Below, piece by piece: positions 8,434 through 18,143 of a DNA stretch of 64,000 bases. Position 1 is the first letter of the stretch; each line of letters opens with the position of its first letter. The stretch comes from Enterococcus rotai. Its GTDB lineage: Bacteria > Bacillota > Bacilli > Lactobacillales > Enterococcaceae. Under the pieces are notes generated by a model. That model ran no database searches. It was not told the DNA's origin and saw nothing but the letters and a program-made list of their open reading frames with translations. Both the position numbers and the translations under genes were made by a program. The DNA is taken from the NCBI RefSeq assembly GCF_001465345.1, contig NZ_CP013655.1:1315349-1379348 (forward strand). Direction: 5' to 3'.

Positions 8434-9278
8434 AAAAGAAATTAGTTGCAAGTTTATTGTTGAGTGGATTGGTATTCAGTTACGGCTCTACAGGAGTTTA
8501 TGCAGAGGAAACAAGTGCAGCAGCTAAAACAAAAGCTGAAACGGAATTTACTGCTGGGGATCGTCCAGATCCATCGAAACCAGAAGAAGGACCAAAAGAT
8601 CCTAATCCATTAGATCCAGATCCAGATCCGACAGATCCAACGAAACCAAAACCACTACCGGAAGCAAATAATGTTTATGTCACACATTTACCAGACATTT
8701 CATTTGGTTCAAATAAAACAGAGTTGAAAACAACGGAGTACGAAGCGTTAACTGAAAAAAGAACGAAAGGACAAGGTGCTGAAACATTTTACATGCCTCA
8801 TTCTGTTCAAGTCGCGGATTTATCTGGGAATAGTGAAACAAAATGGAAATTAAGCGTTCAACAAGATGACATATTCAAAACAAACGATAGCACACCGAAA
8901 CAATTAGACAATTCTCGTATTCGAATTTATGGAAATACGTTAACAAGTACCGCCTATGCAGCCGCAGATTTAGCGGACAAAGTTGCAGGCGTTGCACTAA
9001 GTGAGACAGATGAATTTGGCGCGTATTCAACGATTCCTGTTAAAAGCGATACACAAGATGAATTAGTAGTGTTGGAAAATAAAACACCTGGCTTCACATT
9101 GAACTCATATACTTCTTCTGTTTTTAGAAATAGTTATATTGAAGAAGACTACGATGCGACTAAAACACCTACAGCATCTCGCTATGAAGGAGTCAAATTA
9201 AATGTCCCGGCAAGTGACCAATCACAAGCGAAAGCTTATTCAGCTGATTTAACGTGGACATTGACTGTAGAACCGTAA
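8430..9278 (+). CDS. WxL-domain surface protein
   Basis: A 282-residue secreted protein with a signal peptide (to about residue 25, GVYAEE) and an acidic Pro linker rich in DPDP/DPTKPKP (residues 50-75). A WxL domain follows with its two hallmark motifs, KWKLSVQQDD near residue 144 and a C-terminal LTWTLTVEP. WxL domains bind peptidoglycan non-covalently and also bind DUF916/DUF3324 proteins, one of which is encoded downstream. The first small WxL protein of locus I, it overlaps the LPQTG gene by 4 bp. Confidence 0.93.
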   Translation: MKKKLVASLLLSGLVFSYGSTGVYAEETSAAAKTKAETEFTAGDRPDPSKPEEGPKDPNPLDPDPDPTDPTKPKPLPEANNVYVTHLPDISFGSNKTELKTTEYEALTEKRTKGQGAETFYMPHSVQVADLSGNSETKWKLSVQQDDIFKTNDSTPKQLDNSRIRIYGNTLTSTAYAAADLADKVAGVALSETDEFGAYSTIPVKSDTQDELVVLENKTPGFTLNSYTSSVFRNSYIEEDYDATKTPTASRYEGVKLNVPASDQSQAKAYSADLTWTLTVEP

Positions 9279-9336
9279 AGCTCGAATCATTAAATAAAAA
9301 AACATCTCATCAGCAACAAAGACAAGGAGCGAAAAA

Positions 9337-10155
9337 ATGAAAACAACTATAAAAAGAATTTTAGGATTAAGCTTAGTAACAGCGGGGATTTTAAGTTTAG
9401 CAACGCCAGCTTTTGCCGAAACAGGAGCAGTAACAACAGATGGAAAAGCGTCATTTGTGCCTCAATCTGGTGATATCAATACGATCAAACCTGGTACAGA
9501 TGAAAAAATCGATATCGTTGATGGCAATAATGAACGGGTAACCGTTGAAAATATTCAATTGATGCATGTTCCAGATTTTGATTTTGGTAGTAACGAAACA
9601 AGTGTTGATACAAAAAATTATGATGCTATTTATGAACATTATCAAAAAACAGGTGATACGACAAAATACGCGATTCCTCACTTTGTACAAGTCGGTGACG
9701 TTTCTGGTGTTCAAGGGACAGCATGGGCTGTGACAGTGGAACAAGAAGCGTTGTTTAAAGAAACTGGGGGACACGCCTTGAAAGCATCCAGAGTCAACTT
9801 ATACAACCAAACCTTGACCAATAATGTTCAAACGGGAAATGTGACTGACGTTGTGACGGGATTGACGATCCCAAGTGATGGTGCTGTTCAAGTTCCTGTC
9901 AAAGGTGTGGATACAACTGGCAGTATTGCGGTACTAACATCTAAAGCTGGAAAGACTGACCAAACAACCACAAACGGAACCATCAGTTCAGTTGTTTTCC
10001 AAAAAGATTACGACGAATCAAACTATGGAAAAGTAGATTCACCAGCGTTAACAGACAAAAATACGGATGTAAAACTAAATGTTCCACAAAGCGATGGTGT
10101 ACAAGCCAAAGCTTACGGGGCTAAATTAAATTGGACGTTAACGGTCGGACCGTAA
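9337..10155 (+). CDS. WxL-domain surface protein
   Basis: A 272-residue paralogue of the preceding gene. It has a signal peptide (to about residue 27, TPAFAE), a short linker beginning KASFVPQSGD, and a WxL domain with first motif AWAVTVEQEAL and terminal LNWTLTVGP. In the first motif the third position is Val (WAV), a common variant. AAGGAG lies 8 nt before the ATG. Tandem WxL genes of this kind supply the bulk surface component of the locus. A hairpin with T run directly after the stop probably limits read-through into the DUF916 gene. Confidence 0.92.
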   Translation: MKTTIKRILGLSLVTAGILSLATPAFAETGAVTTDGKASFVPQSGDINTIKPGTDEKIDIVDGNNERVTVENIQLMHVPDFDFGSNETSVDTKNYDAIYEHYQKTGDTTKYAIPHFVQVGDVSGVQGTAWAVTVEQEALFKETGGHALKASRVNLYNQTLTNNVQTGNVTDVVTGLTIPSDGAVQVPVKGVDTTGSIAVLTSKAGKTDQTTTNGTISSVVFQKDYDESNYGKVDSPALTDKNTDVKLNVPQSDGVQAKAYGAKLNWTLTVGP

Positions 10156-10175
10156 AACCCAGTTTTTATTGGTGG

Positions 10176-10200
10176 AAAGTTCCATTTTTAGGAACTTTTT
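10176..10200 (+). terminator. Attenuating terminator between WxL and DUF916 genes
   Basis: AAAGTTCC pairs with GGAACTTT across a 7-nt loop and ends in five T. The gene after it belongs to the same operon, so partial termination would make more WxL protein than membrane partner. Confidence 0.65.
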
Positions 10201-10227
10201 GCCAATTTTGTTAGAAAGGAAAAATGT

Positions 10228-11391
10228 ATGACTCTACTAAAACAATCGATGAGCTGGAGCAGACGAGTCTTTTTATGTTTAGCTTTGCTGATTCTACTAC
10301 CATTTTCTCCAGCGTATGGAGAAGAAATTCCCATTTCCGTCAAAGCTATTTTACCAGACAATCAAGTGACAAAAGATGCAGGCTATTATGATTTAAAAGT
10401 GAACCCGGGAGAAAAACAGGAACTCTCTTTTCAACTCTATAACCAAGGGGACAAAGACGCGACAGTCAATATCAACATCAACCCAGCCTATACAGGAGAT
10501 GGCGGTTCATTTGTCTATACAGAAGATGAAACCAACAAAGATTCTTCTTTAAAATATCCTTTATCAAGTATTGCAACCTCAGAACAAACGGTCAGCATTC
10601 CAGCAAAAGGCACGACCGTTACGAAAGTAACATTAGATATCCCAAGTGAGCCTTTTGAAGGACTGATTCTTGGTGCAATTCGTGTGACAAGTGCCGATGC
10701 AGGAGAAAAGAAAACCGAAGAAACAAAAAAAGGCTTCAACATTTCTAATAATTTTGCGTATTCAGTAGCGATTCAATTAAGAGAATCAGACGATCTGCCA
10801 AAATCCGATTTAGCACTCAAAAAAGTCTTTGCCTCCCAAGTTGCAGGGCGCAATACAGTAAAAGTAAATCTGCAAAATCCCACAGCAACGATTATCGATA
10901 ACGTCTCCTATGATGCTGCTGTTAGTAAAAAAGGAGACAACGCGCCTTTGCATGAAACAAAGGTAAAAGGCTATCGAGTAGCGCCAAACACTAACTATAA
11001 TGTTCCGATTAGCTGGGAGAATCAACCTTTTTCAGCAGGTACATATGTTGCCAAAGTTAAAGCAAAATCAGAAGATACAGGACAAGAATGGCAATTCGAT
11101 CAAGAATTTGTCATCAGTGCAAAAGAAGCAAACGAGCTGAATGAACAAGCAGTGGATCTTGAGAAGGACTATTTGCTCTATATCTTGATTGGCGGGGGAA
11201 TCTTCATTTTACTTGTTATTGTTCTTATTATTCTATTGGTCATTTTATCCAAAAAGAAGAAAAAACGAAAAGAACAAGCAAGACGAGCACGTCAAAAAAA
11301 GCAAAAAAAAGGAAAAGAACATGACAAACGAAAACAACGAACAATTGATAAACGATCTTCCCCAAGTTCAGGAAACCATAAACGAAGATAA
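10228..11391 (+). CDS. WxL-interacting protein, DUF916/DUF3324
   Basis: A 387-residue membrane-anchored protein with a signal peptide (to about residue 31, SPAYGEE) and a DUF916 domain (about 35-155; VNPGEKQELSFQLYNQGDK). A DUF3324 domain follows (about 165-305; NNFAYSVAIQLRES to GQEWQFDQEF), then one transmembrane helix near 312-337 and a very basic cytoplasmic tail (KKKKRKEQARRARQKKQKK). The family bridges WxL proteins and the membrane. Its last 71 bp overlap the next gene in another frame. Confidence 0.92.
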   Translation: MTLLKQSMSWSRRVFLCLALLILLPFSPAYGEEIPISVKAILPDNQVTKDAGYYDLKVNPGEKQELSFQLYNQGDKDATVNININPAYTGDGGSFVYTEDETNKDSSLKYPLSSIATSEQTVSIPAKGTTVTKVTLDIPSEPFEGLILGAIRVTSADAGEKKTEETKKGFNISNNFAYSVAIQLRESDDLPKSDLALKKVFASQVAGRNTVKVNLQNPTATIIDNVSYDAAVSKKGDNAPLHETKVKGYRVAPNTNYNVPISWENQPFSAGTYVAKVKAKSEDTGQEWQFDQEFVISAKEANELNEQAVDLEKDYLLYILIGGGIFILLVIVLIILLVILSKKKKKRKEQARRARQKKQKKGKEHDKRKQRTIDKRSSPSSGNHKRR

Positions 11392-11947
11392 GCAAAAGCC
11401 TTTTTCCTTCTACCTTGTTCTGATCTCACTCATCATGCTTTTAGTAGGTGGTGGTATTGCAGGGTATGTCTGTTATCCATTCGCCAATAAAATCAGCGGC
11501 AACTGGGTATCAACTGATCAAGCCATGCAGCTAACGAGCCAAGGGAATATGTGGGAATTAGCTATTGCGGATTACCAAAAAACAAAAGGGTTTACGCTTG
11601 TGTTTACAGGAAAATGGACGGCCGCAGGGGTCAATAAATATGATGGGAAACAAGTACAATTATTCGCTAAAATAGCGAAAGCGAACTTTTCTAAAGAGGA
11701 AATCAATACATTGGAAAAAAAGTCCGATCTATACACAGTTTCTGATCAAACTGAAAAAGAGCTTACCTTGCAGTACACAAAAAAAGGAATTAAACAAATT
11801 CAGCCAGGTTCTAATTTGAATAAAGTCGTACATATGACGTTAGAAAATATTCATTGGACGAAGCAGAAAGAAAAGTTGTACCTAAATAGCAGTTACTTTT
11901 CTACTGAACGGATTGAATTTACGTACAAAAGTGAAAACAAAACATAG
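11321..11947 (+). CDS. Single-pass membrane protein of WxL locus I, function unknown
   Basis: Start placed at the ATG after AAAAAAAAGGAAAAG. Upstream in-frame codons lie within the previous coding region and have no ribosome site. The 208-residue product has a cytoplasmic N-terminus, a transmembrane helix (about residues 28-50, FYLVLISLIMLLVGGGIAGYV) and an extracellular domain beginning NKISGNWVSTDQAM with several beta-strand-like segments. I do not recognise the family. The 71-bp overlap with the DUF916 gene indicates translational coupling, so it probably belongs to the same surface complex. Confidence 0.75.
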   Translation: MTNENNEQLINDLPQVQETINEDKQKPFSFYLVLISLIMLLVGGGIAGYVCYPFANKISGNWVSTDQAMQLTSQGNMWELAIADYQKTKGFTLVFTGKWTAAGVNKYDGKQVQLFAKIAKANFSKEEINTLEKKSDLYTVSDQTEKELTLQYTKKGIKQIQPGSNLNKVVHMTLENIHWTKQKEKLYLNSSYFSTERIEFTYKSENKT

Positions 11948-11974
11948 AGTGTTGTTGAACATCGGACGAAACGA

Positions 11975-12017
11975 GAGGAGTGAACAGTTGAAATAGTGTT
12001 CTATTTCACGGCTTATG
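11975..12017 (+). promoter_or_regulatory. Hairpin between distant Shine-Dalgarno and start of the giant WxL gene
   Basis: GAGGAG (11975-11980) is 34 nt from the ATG, too far for normal initiation. Between them lies a perfect 8-bp hairpin, TGAAATAG / CTATTTCA with loop TGTT. If folded, the hairpin would bring the ribosome site to an effective spacing near 14 nt. No other ribosome site is seen next to the ATG. Confidence 0.45.
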
Positions 12018-15000
12018 AAAAGAAAAAAGTATATTCTCTCTTTGCTTATTTTAGGGGTTAGTTTAGTGATAGGTATATTTATCGCCACTTCTTTAAGTTC
12101 TAAAAATAAGCTCCAAGCGCAAGAAGTACAACCAACCAGAGCAATCACAGATAATATTTTTCAAGAAGTGAAAATCATCGTTCCAAGTGAAAAAAGTCGA
12201 GTATTAGAGCAAGAAGATTACCTCAAAAATGATTCGGAAGTTAAAGCTACGATGACGTTTAAATTCACGAATAAAAATTATAAAACAGGCGATACGTTTG
12301 AAACAACATTACCAGAAGGGTTCACTTTTTCGCAAGTCATAGAAGGTCAGTTAAGTGATACAGCGGCTTATCGCATTGATCCAGTAACAAGAAAATTAGC
12401 TTTAACGATGATAAAGGATGTTCAATCTGCAGAATATAAATTGGATTTAGTCACACGTATCAAATTTGATAGCAAACTAAATTCCAAACAAACCATGCCT
12501 TTTGAAACACAAACGCCAACAAATTATATCTTTCATCTATATGAGAAAACCAGCACACAATATCTTTATGGAAAGACTTTTGACAAAGAGAAGAATGAAA
12601 CAACATTGATGCCTACAAGTGGCGGTGCTTATGGCGCAATGGACGTCAACTACGCCCGTGTAGATTTATCAAAAAATAATCTTCAAGTCAGTTTCTCAAA
12701 AAAATTAATGCCAAGTGGTTGGAGCGACGGTTATGTTAATGCAACACAAGACCTTTCATCATTTAAATTCTATACGTATGAAACAATGATTGATGGAACG
12801 CGCATAGGTGAAAAAAAAGAATTAAAGGTCAATGAAGATTTTGATGTGATTGAAAAAACAAATGAGTTGAGCCAAATTAAGTTTAAAGAGAGATTCCATG
12901 AAGCATTAGAAGTTTCAGAAGGGGAAATGAATTTTGACTACACTGGTTTTAATCCTATCTCTAATGGGAAAAGAGGGACAGTAGCATCTTGGATGACATT
13001 TATTGTTTATCTAGGAACAACTACTGATAATTTAATCAGTTACAGCCGATTTTCAGTTAACTTCTTTGTCGTGGAATTAGGTTATTTAGGGTTAGGGACA
13101 ATTGTTGCAGATGCCAATGTCAAAGAAAATGAAAGTCTCGTTAAAACACCGATCTACATCAATGGAACCAATCAGCAACTAAAAAAAGGGGATACATTCA
13201 CTCTGACGAATGATAAGGATCCAGCATTGGTGGCAATCGATACAAAAGTAGCTCAAGAATATAACGTCACATTCAATGCCAATGGCTCCATTGTCGAAGG
13301 GACTAAAAAAGCAATCAGTAACTGGAAAATCACGAGTGATGTATTTGGTGAGGTAACACTGACTTACTTAGGTGAAGATACGACAGATACGTTAGGCTTA
13401 GATATCTATACTGGAATAGATGAGACGGTTACACCATCGTATAATAGTAAATATATTCTTTCTGGAAATGGATACGAAACAAACGGGACGACAGCCTTTA
13501 AAGGTCAAGCTGCCAACGTGAAAAGCGGGACATTCAACACGGAAAAAAATAGCATCGCTTGGACGGCAACGATCAATTCTCTTTATCAAAAAATCACGAA
13601 AATAACAGATACATTTGGTGATGGTGTCAAAGCAGGGACCTTGAAAAATTTGAAAATCAGCTCTGTGGAATTTGGAAGAAATGGTGTGAAAAAGGAGTTA
13701 GTTGAAGGAACCGATTATGAAGTGATTGATTCCTCCAACACTTTTGAAATCAAATTCTTAAAAGAAACCAAAGAAAAACTTACGATCACTTATGAAACAG
13801 GCGTTGATCTTCAGACAATCGATCCTAAAGTATTGCGGGCGAAAAACACCATCACCCCAAAACTGGCATTTGCTTCTTCTACAGAAAAAGAATTTCCAAC
13901 GGATGGATACGCTTATATACCAAGTTATCTTTTTACGAATTCACCATTTGTACTAGGAAAAAATGGCATGTATAGTCTGGCTGAAAAAATCAAAGAACAA
14001 CCTGTGAACCAAGTGAAATTACTGATAAATCCATCAGGAGCTGATCTTACGAATAATGAGGTCGTTATCAATTATAAAAGTATGGATGTTTCGGTTTTAG
14101 ATAAAAAGTTTACAGTAAACAAGGTCAAACAATTTTCTACAACAAATTATACTAATTTACTGCCAGATGAAGAAATCACTTCTGACAGTGAAGAATATCC
14201 TGAAATAAGTATCGAAGAGAATCAAATTCGCGTGAAAAACAAAAAATTAACGCAAGCAATCATCGTTAGTTTTACTTTAGGCAAAAATAATTATTATAAT
14301 GCTGCGGGTGATTATGCAAAGATCAGTCAAACAAATGATAGCTTTGACCCAGTCAATACAACGTCTACCAAACTTTATTTTACTAACAATTTAGCAAAAA
14401 GTTTTACACTAAAAACAAGTGAGACATATGCTAATATTGCTGAAGGAACCTTGACAGTCAATAAAAACAACGGTTTTGCATTGATTAAAGGGACAAAAAT
14501 CGATCTTGCCAATATTATCCCTGCAAACGATTCGAGAGAACTTTCCAGCTTAAGAGAAGTGACAGATGTAGACGGAAATCCTTTACCAGCCTCAACTATT
14601 TCAGTGAGTGGTGGTGGTTATTCAGTGTGGACTGTCACCATCAATGATGATCAGCTGAAAAATGGCTTGATTGTAAAATTGAATTTCAATTTCACCACAA
14701 GTGGCTCGAAAAGCTACACAGGAGGAAATTCAAGTCATCCGTTTACTGACTATCGCGGCTCTACCACAAAACAAAGTTATTTCAGCGCTAATTGGTCGGG
14801 AAAATTTGATATCGATAATTCTGGGGCAGGTGGCGGCGGAAATCTGATTTTAAAAGATATGACGATTAATATGATCGATTCTGTGACCAATAAACCGTTA
14901 GCTGGTGCAACATACGAGATCATCGATAAAGATGGAAAGGTAAAAGATACGCTAACATCAAATGCAAACGGTCAGATTCTTCTAAAAGAATATGTCGTTA

Positions 15001-15848
15001 CAAACTATACCTTGAAAGAAATCAGTCCGCCAGAGGGCTATGTGTCTAATCAGGAGTATAAAGATCCAGGTAAGGAAATCACTTTGACGCCAACAGGTGA
15101 AAACAAACTGACGATTCCCTACGTTAAAGAAGGGAAAATCAACGTTCATTTTACCTACCAAGATGGAACGGATATAGAAACGATTGATCCGATAACAATC
15201 AAAGGCGGTAACGGTACTATCGTTAATTTAAAAGAGCAAAAAGCAATCACAGATCAACTTGATGCGTTAGCGCTAGAAAACCTAGATTATCGCTTTTTAA
15301 CCTTTGATAAAGGAAAAATGAGCGGATCAGAAGAAGCGCTGACGATTCCTTATGATAGTGAAGTAGTCTACTATAAATACGAAGGGCTGATTTCATTGAA
15401 GGTGCCAGAGCTGTTAAATTTTGAAACAGGATTCGTATCACCGTTTACACAGGTACTTTCTTATGCTAATTCAGATGATTTTGAGGTTGCCTTTAGAGAC
15501 AGTCGACAAATCACTACATCTTCCACAACGAAACAAGGGAAAACACGAGGCAACATTCGCTTGAATGCTTTTCTATCGAAAGAATTTACGACACAAGAAA
15601 ACAAGGTCTTGAAAGATGCCCGTTTGATTTACCGAAATGGCGGAACCGATATTGTTTTAAACGGATCGGGTGGGGAACTAGTGAATAATAAACAAGATGC
15701 TAACGATAAAGGAAAAAAAGATTTCAATTTCATTTTAGATACAGCAGAAAGTGAAAACCAAGGCTTTAAACTGGAAGTTCCAGCTAAAGGAACATTGGCT
15801 GATGAATATACAGGGGAAGTTACTTGGGAAATCATTCAAGAACCCTGA
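12015..15848 (+). CDS. Giant WxL protein with SpaA/Cna_B-like and MucBP-like modules
   Basis: A 1277-residue surface protein. A signal or anchor segment (about 5-30) is followed by a long N-terminal region of adhesin-type beta domains. A SpaA/Cna_B-type domain lies near 950-1035 (DMTINMIDSVTNKPLAGATY to TLKEISPPEGY), then a MucBP-like repeat (GKINVHFTYQDGTDIETIDP), and the end is WxL-like (YTGEVTWEIIQEP). The first WxL motif has lost its Trp: where relatives have WxL the sequence reads GNIRLNAFLSKEF. It is the last gene of locus I and probably the adhesive member of the complex. It is followed by a terminator. Confidence 0.85.
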   Translation: MKRKKYILSLLILGVSLVIGIFIATSLSSKNKLQAQEVQPTRAITDNIFQEVKIIVPSEKSRVLEQEDYLKNDSEVKATMTFKFTNKNYKTGDTFETTLPEGFTFSQVIEGQLSDTAAYRIDPVTRKLALTMIKDVQSAEYKLDLVTRIKFDSKLNSKQTMPFETQTPTNYIFHLYEKTSTQYLYGKTFDKEKNETTLMPTSGGAYGAMDVNYARVDLSKNNLQVSFSKKLMPSGWSDGYVNATQDLSSFKFYTYETMIDGTRIGEKKELKVNEDFDVIEKTNELSQIKFKERFHEALEVSEGEMNFDYTGFNPISNGKRGTVASWMTFIVYLGTTTDNLISYSRFSVNFFVVELGYLGLGTIVADANVKENESLVKTPIYINGTNQQLKKGDTFTLTNDKDPALVAIDTKVAQEYNVTFNANGSIVEGTKKAISNWKITSDVFGEVTLTYLGEDTTDTLGLDIYTGIDETVTPSYNSKYILSGNGYETNGTTAFKGQAANVKSGTFNTEKNSIAWTATINSLYQKITKITDTFGDGVKAGTLKNLKISSVEFGRNGVKKELVEGTDYEVIDSSNTFEIKFLKETKEKLTITYETGVDLQTIDPKVLRAKNTITPKLAFASSTEKEFPTDGYAYIPSYLFTNSPFVLGKNGMYSLAEKIKEQPVNQVKLLINPSGADLTNNEVVINYKSMDVSVLDKKFTVNKVKQFSTTNYTNLLPDEEITSDSEEYPEISIEENQIRVKNKKLTQAIIVSFTLGKNNYYNAAGDYAKISQTNDSFDPVNTTSTKLYFTNNLAKSFTLKTSETYANIAEGTLTVNKNNGFALIKGTKIDLANIIPANDSRELSSLREVTDVDGNPLPASTISVSGGGYSVWTVTINDDQLKNGLIVKLNFNFTTSGSKSYTGGNSSHPFTDYRGSTTKQSYFSANWSGKFDIDNSGAGGGGNLILKDMTINMIDSVTNKPLAGATYEIIDKDGKVKDTLTSNANGQILLKEYVVTNYTLKEISPPEGYVSNQEYKDPGKEITLTPTGENKLTIPYVKEGKINVHFTYQDGTDIETIDPITIKGGNGTIVNLKEQKAITDQLDALALENLDYRFLTFDKGKMSGSEEALTIPYDSEVVYYKYEGLISLKVPELLNFETGFVSPFTQVLSYANSDDFEVAFRDSRQITTSSTTKQGKTRGNIRLNAFLSKEFTTQENKVLKDARLIYRNGGTDIVLNGSGGELVNNKQDANDKGKKDFNFILDTAESENQGFKLEVPAKGTLADEYTGEVTWEIIQEP

Positions 15849-15883
15849 ATCACTTAGTTGAAAGTAAATATCAATAAGAGGTA

Positions 15884-15920
15884 GCCTAAGATTTAGTAAG
15901 TGAATCTTAGGTTATTTTTA
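15884..15920 (+). terminator. Terminator of WxL locus I
   Basis: CCTAAGATT pairs with AATCTTAGG across a 9-nt loop, followed by a T-rich tract. Confidence 0.75.
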
Positions 15921-15942
15921 TATATGTTTGCTAGAGAATTAA

Positions 15943-16089
15943 GCAGTTTCAGTAAATGATTTGGAAATACGTTATTTGATCAAAAATGCGTTGACTGCTG
16001 CAGTGGATGATCGAGAAGTCTATATGAAGGGGATCGATATTATTTATTACTATGAAGGCTATACTGAATATATTACAGAAGATCTATAA
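15943..16089 (+). pseudogene. 48-codon coding remnant of unknown origin
   Basis: After a TAA, a frame without ATG or ribosome site reads [20 protein letters not shown] and continues through [21 protein letters not shown] to a stop. The amino-acid composition looks like real protein, so this may be the 3' end of a lost gene. I do not recognise the family. It ends just before a strong bidirectional terminator. Confidence 0.35.
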
Positions 16090-16099
16090 TAAAAAAAGC

Positions 16100-16148
16100 C
16101 TTCCTGAAAAAAACACGTTCAGATTGAGTGTTTTTTCAGGAAGTTTTT
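16100..16148. terminator. Bidirectional terminator
   Basis: A 16-17-bp stem (CTTCCTGAAAAAAACAC with GTGTTTTTTCAGGAAG) has T runs on both sides. It serves the remnant on the plus strand and the PRD regulator gene ending at 16154 on the minus strand. Confidence 0.85.
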
Positions 16149-16153
16149 AATAG

Positions 16154-18043
16154 TTAAAATCGAAACGAATCCACCAAACAACTCACAAATTCCTCATAAG
16201 AATCGGCTTGTAACAGCGCATCGATCGTTTCCTTATTATCCAACGATTCAATAATCAAGTTAAAAATTTTCCGAAATTCCTTTCGCTCCGACTGATTCAT
16301 CGCGATCATTACCACGATTTGGACATATTCCTGATCCCAAAGCATGGGTTCTTCATTGATCACAAAATACAATGAGGTTTTCAATGCATTCATCTCCATC
16401 GAATGAGGCATTGCTAAACCATTACCGAAACTCGTAGACGACATGTCTTCCCGTCTAAGAATCTCTTCTTCAAAAGTTGAATCTACACGATTTAACTCAG
16501 TTAAATGAGTAGACATATGCTGGATCAGCTGATATTTAGTATCATAATGCTGATTTTTTTCAAAGAGTTCTTTAGAAAAATACTGTTCGATTATTTTTTT
16601 CATTTTTTGCTGTTGTTTGCCTAAATTGATCTTCTTGATAGTTTGTGTGATGCTCTCCTTATCTTTGTCATTGAAAAAAGGCGTGATTTTTACATACGTT
16701 ACCTCATCAGGCAGTGTAATCGTGGAAATGATCAGGTCTTGATTTAGGTTAGAAATCGGAGCATCCACCTCGGTAATGACCTTTTTGATATCTAGCTCAT
16801 AGTTAAAAGCAGCTAAAATTTTTTCAGAAAGATCGACATGCATATCGTAATAACTAGGACAGATCAAGGTAGCAAAAAGCTTGCTTTGATTGATTTTTGC
16901 ATGCTCAAAGTAAGCACCGATATGAAAAGCTAAATAAGTGATTTCATCCTCGGCAATTTTTGAACCTAAATACTCTTCTAATTCATTGGAAACAAAAACA
17001 GCGAGATCATAAACTAAAGGATAATTCTCTTTGATTTCTTTTGTCATTGGATTTAAAGCAACTTGTTTTTCTCGATTGCGACTTAACAAGTTTTGGAGAT
17101 GCAACGAAAATTTGATAAAAAAGTCCTCATCATCCAACGACAATAAAAATTCTTTATTGATCTTTTGTAAAATTCGATTGGATAATTGAATGCTTTCATC
17201 GGCAATGTAATCTTTGAGGTCTTCTTTGATTTCGGCATAATTGAGTAACGTTGTTTTACTCTTTAGCAAAATCGTCATGTAAGAGATTTCGCTTTCCTTT
17301 AGCTGAATCCCATAAGTATGCTGGATATAGGCGGCAATGGCGATGGCTGAGCGATGTTCAGCAGCTAGCCGCTCATCGATTTTATCGGAATCTGTATCGA
17401 TACTTTGATTGCTGTCGTAGATTCGTTCCATTGCAACTACTATGTGTAAAATGATGCTGTTTAAGGTGTAACCATTGATATACAAGTTATTCGCTTTCAG
17501 AATTTGTGTGATTGTTGCTTTTAGTTCATCCAGATCATAGCCATAAAAAGCGGCTTGAATTGTTGCCAAATGTAAAAATTCTGCACTTGTTTCGTGATAA
17601 AATTGTTCTCTGATCCAAGCCCGTTTCTTTTCTTCGGCACCGGCAAGATGAATAGCATTTCCTTGATTGAGAATTTTTAAGTGAAACTTACTTAGTTCTT
17701 TGTTGGCTTTACTAATCGTTCGCTCAAGTGTAGATAAGCTGATAAAAAGTTCCTCAGCTAAATCATATTTATTGATTGGTGTTAAAAGGTAAACTAATTT
17801 TTCTATTAAGACTTTTTCTCTACTGATTTCTTTTGAAAAAGCAGTGGGTGAGTCACTTTGCTCTATATAGTAGCCTTTAGCGGTTGCTAGAATGATTTTA
17901 CCAGTAACTTGTTCATTGATTTTTTTAACGTAGTTCTTGATCGTTCTGCTTGAAACAGCAAAGACTTGGGCTAGTTGACTAGAGGAAGTGAGACCATTTA
18001 TTTGGAGATATTTGATTAAGTGTTCTTCAGATAGCTTTTTCAT
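16154..18043 (-). CDS. PRD-domain PTS regulator (LicR/BglG-type activator)
   Basis: A 629-residue modular regulator with an N-terminal HTH (TSSQLAQVFAVSSRTIKNYV), a second Mga/HTH-like segment (DLAEELFISLSTLERTI) and two PRD domains (about 180-390) with conserved His (LNSIILHIVVAMER, ITYLAFHIGAYFEH). An EIIB-like region follows (FATLICPSYYDMHVDLS), then a C-terminal EIIA domain with the active His in GNGLAMPHSMEM. It should be phosphorylated by HPr and EIIB and activate the divergent PTS operon when substrate is present. Confidence 0.9.
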   Translation of the reverse strand: MKKLSEEHLIKYLQINGLTSSSQLAQVFAVSSRTIKNYVKKINEQVTGKIILATAKGYYIEQSDSPTAFSKEISREKVLIEKLVYLLTPINKYDLAEELFISLSTLERTISKANKELSKFHLKILNQGNAIHLAGAEEKKRAWIREQFYHETSAEFLHLATIQAAFYGYDLDELKATITQILKANNLYINGYTLNSIILHIVVAMERIYDSNQSIDTDSDKIDERLAAEHRSAIAIAAYIQHTYGIQLKESEISYMTILLKSKTTLLNYAEIKEDLKDYIADESIQLSNRILQKINKEFLLSLDDEDFFIKFSLHLQNLLSRNREKQVALNPMTKEIKENYPLVYDLAVFVSNELEEYLGSKIAEDEITYLAFHIGAYFEHAKINQSKLFATLICPSYYDMHVDLSEKILAAFNYELDIKKVITEVDAPISNLNQDLIISTITLPDEVTYVKITPFFNDKDKESITQTIKKINLGKQQQKMKKIIEQYFSKELFEKNQHYDTKYQLIQHMSTHLTELNRVDSTFEEEILRREDMSSTSFGNGLAMPHSMEMNALKTSLYFVINEEPMLWDQEYVQIVVMIAMNQSERKEFRKIFNLIIESLDNKETIDALLQADSYEEFVSCLVDSFRF

Positions 18044-18143
18044 TACGTTTCCCCCATAGTCTTTTTTTGCTAGACTTACGTTTCAATTATTGTTGGCTTC
18101 ATTATATAGTCATTGATTAAAAGCTACAAATCAGCTAGTTGCA

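Noticed and set aside
8580..8660. Short repeats of GATCCA/GATCCG-like units in the first WxL gene, considered as a phase-variable microsatellite
   Set aside because: Units are imperfect and multiples of three, encoding an Asp-Pro linker; slippage would only change linker length.
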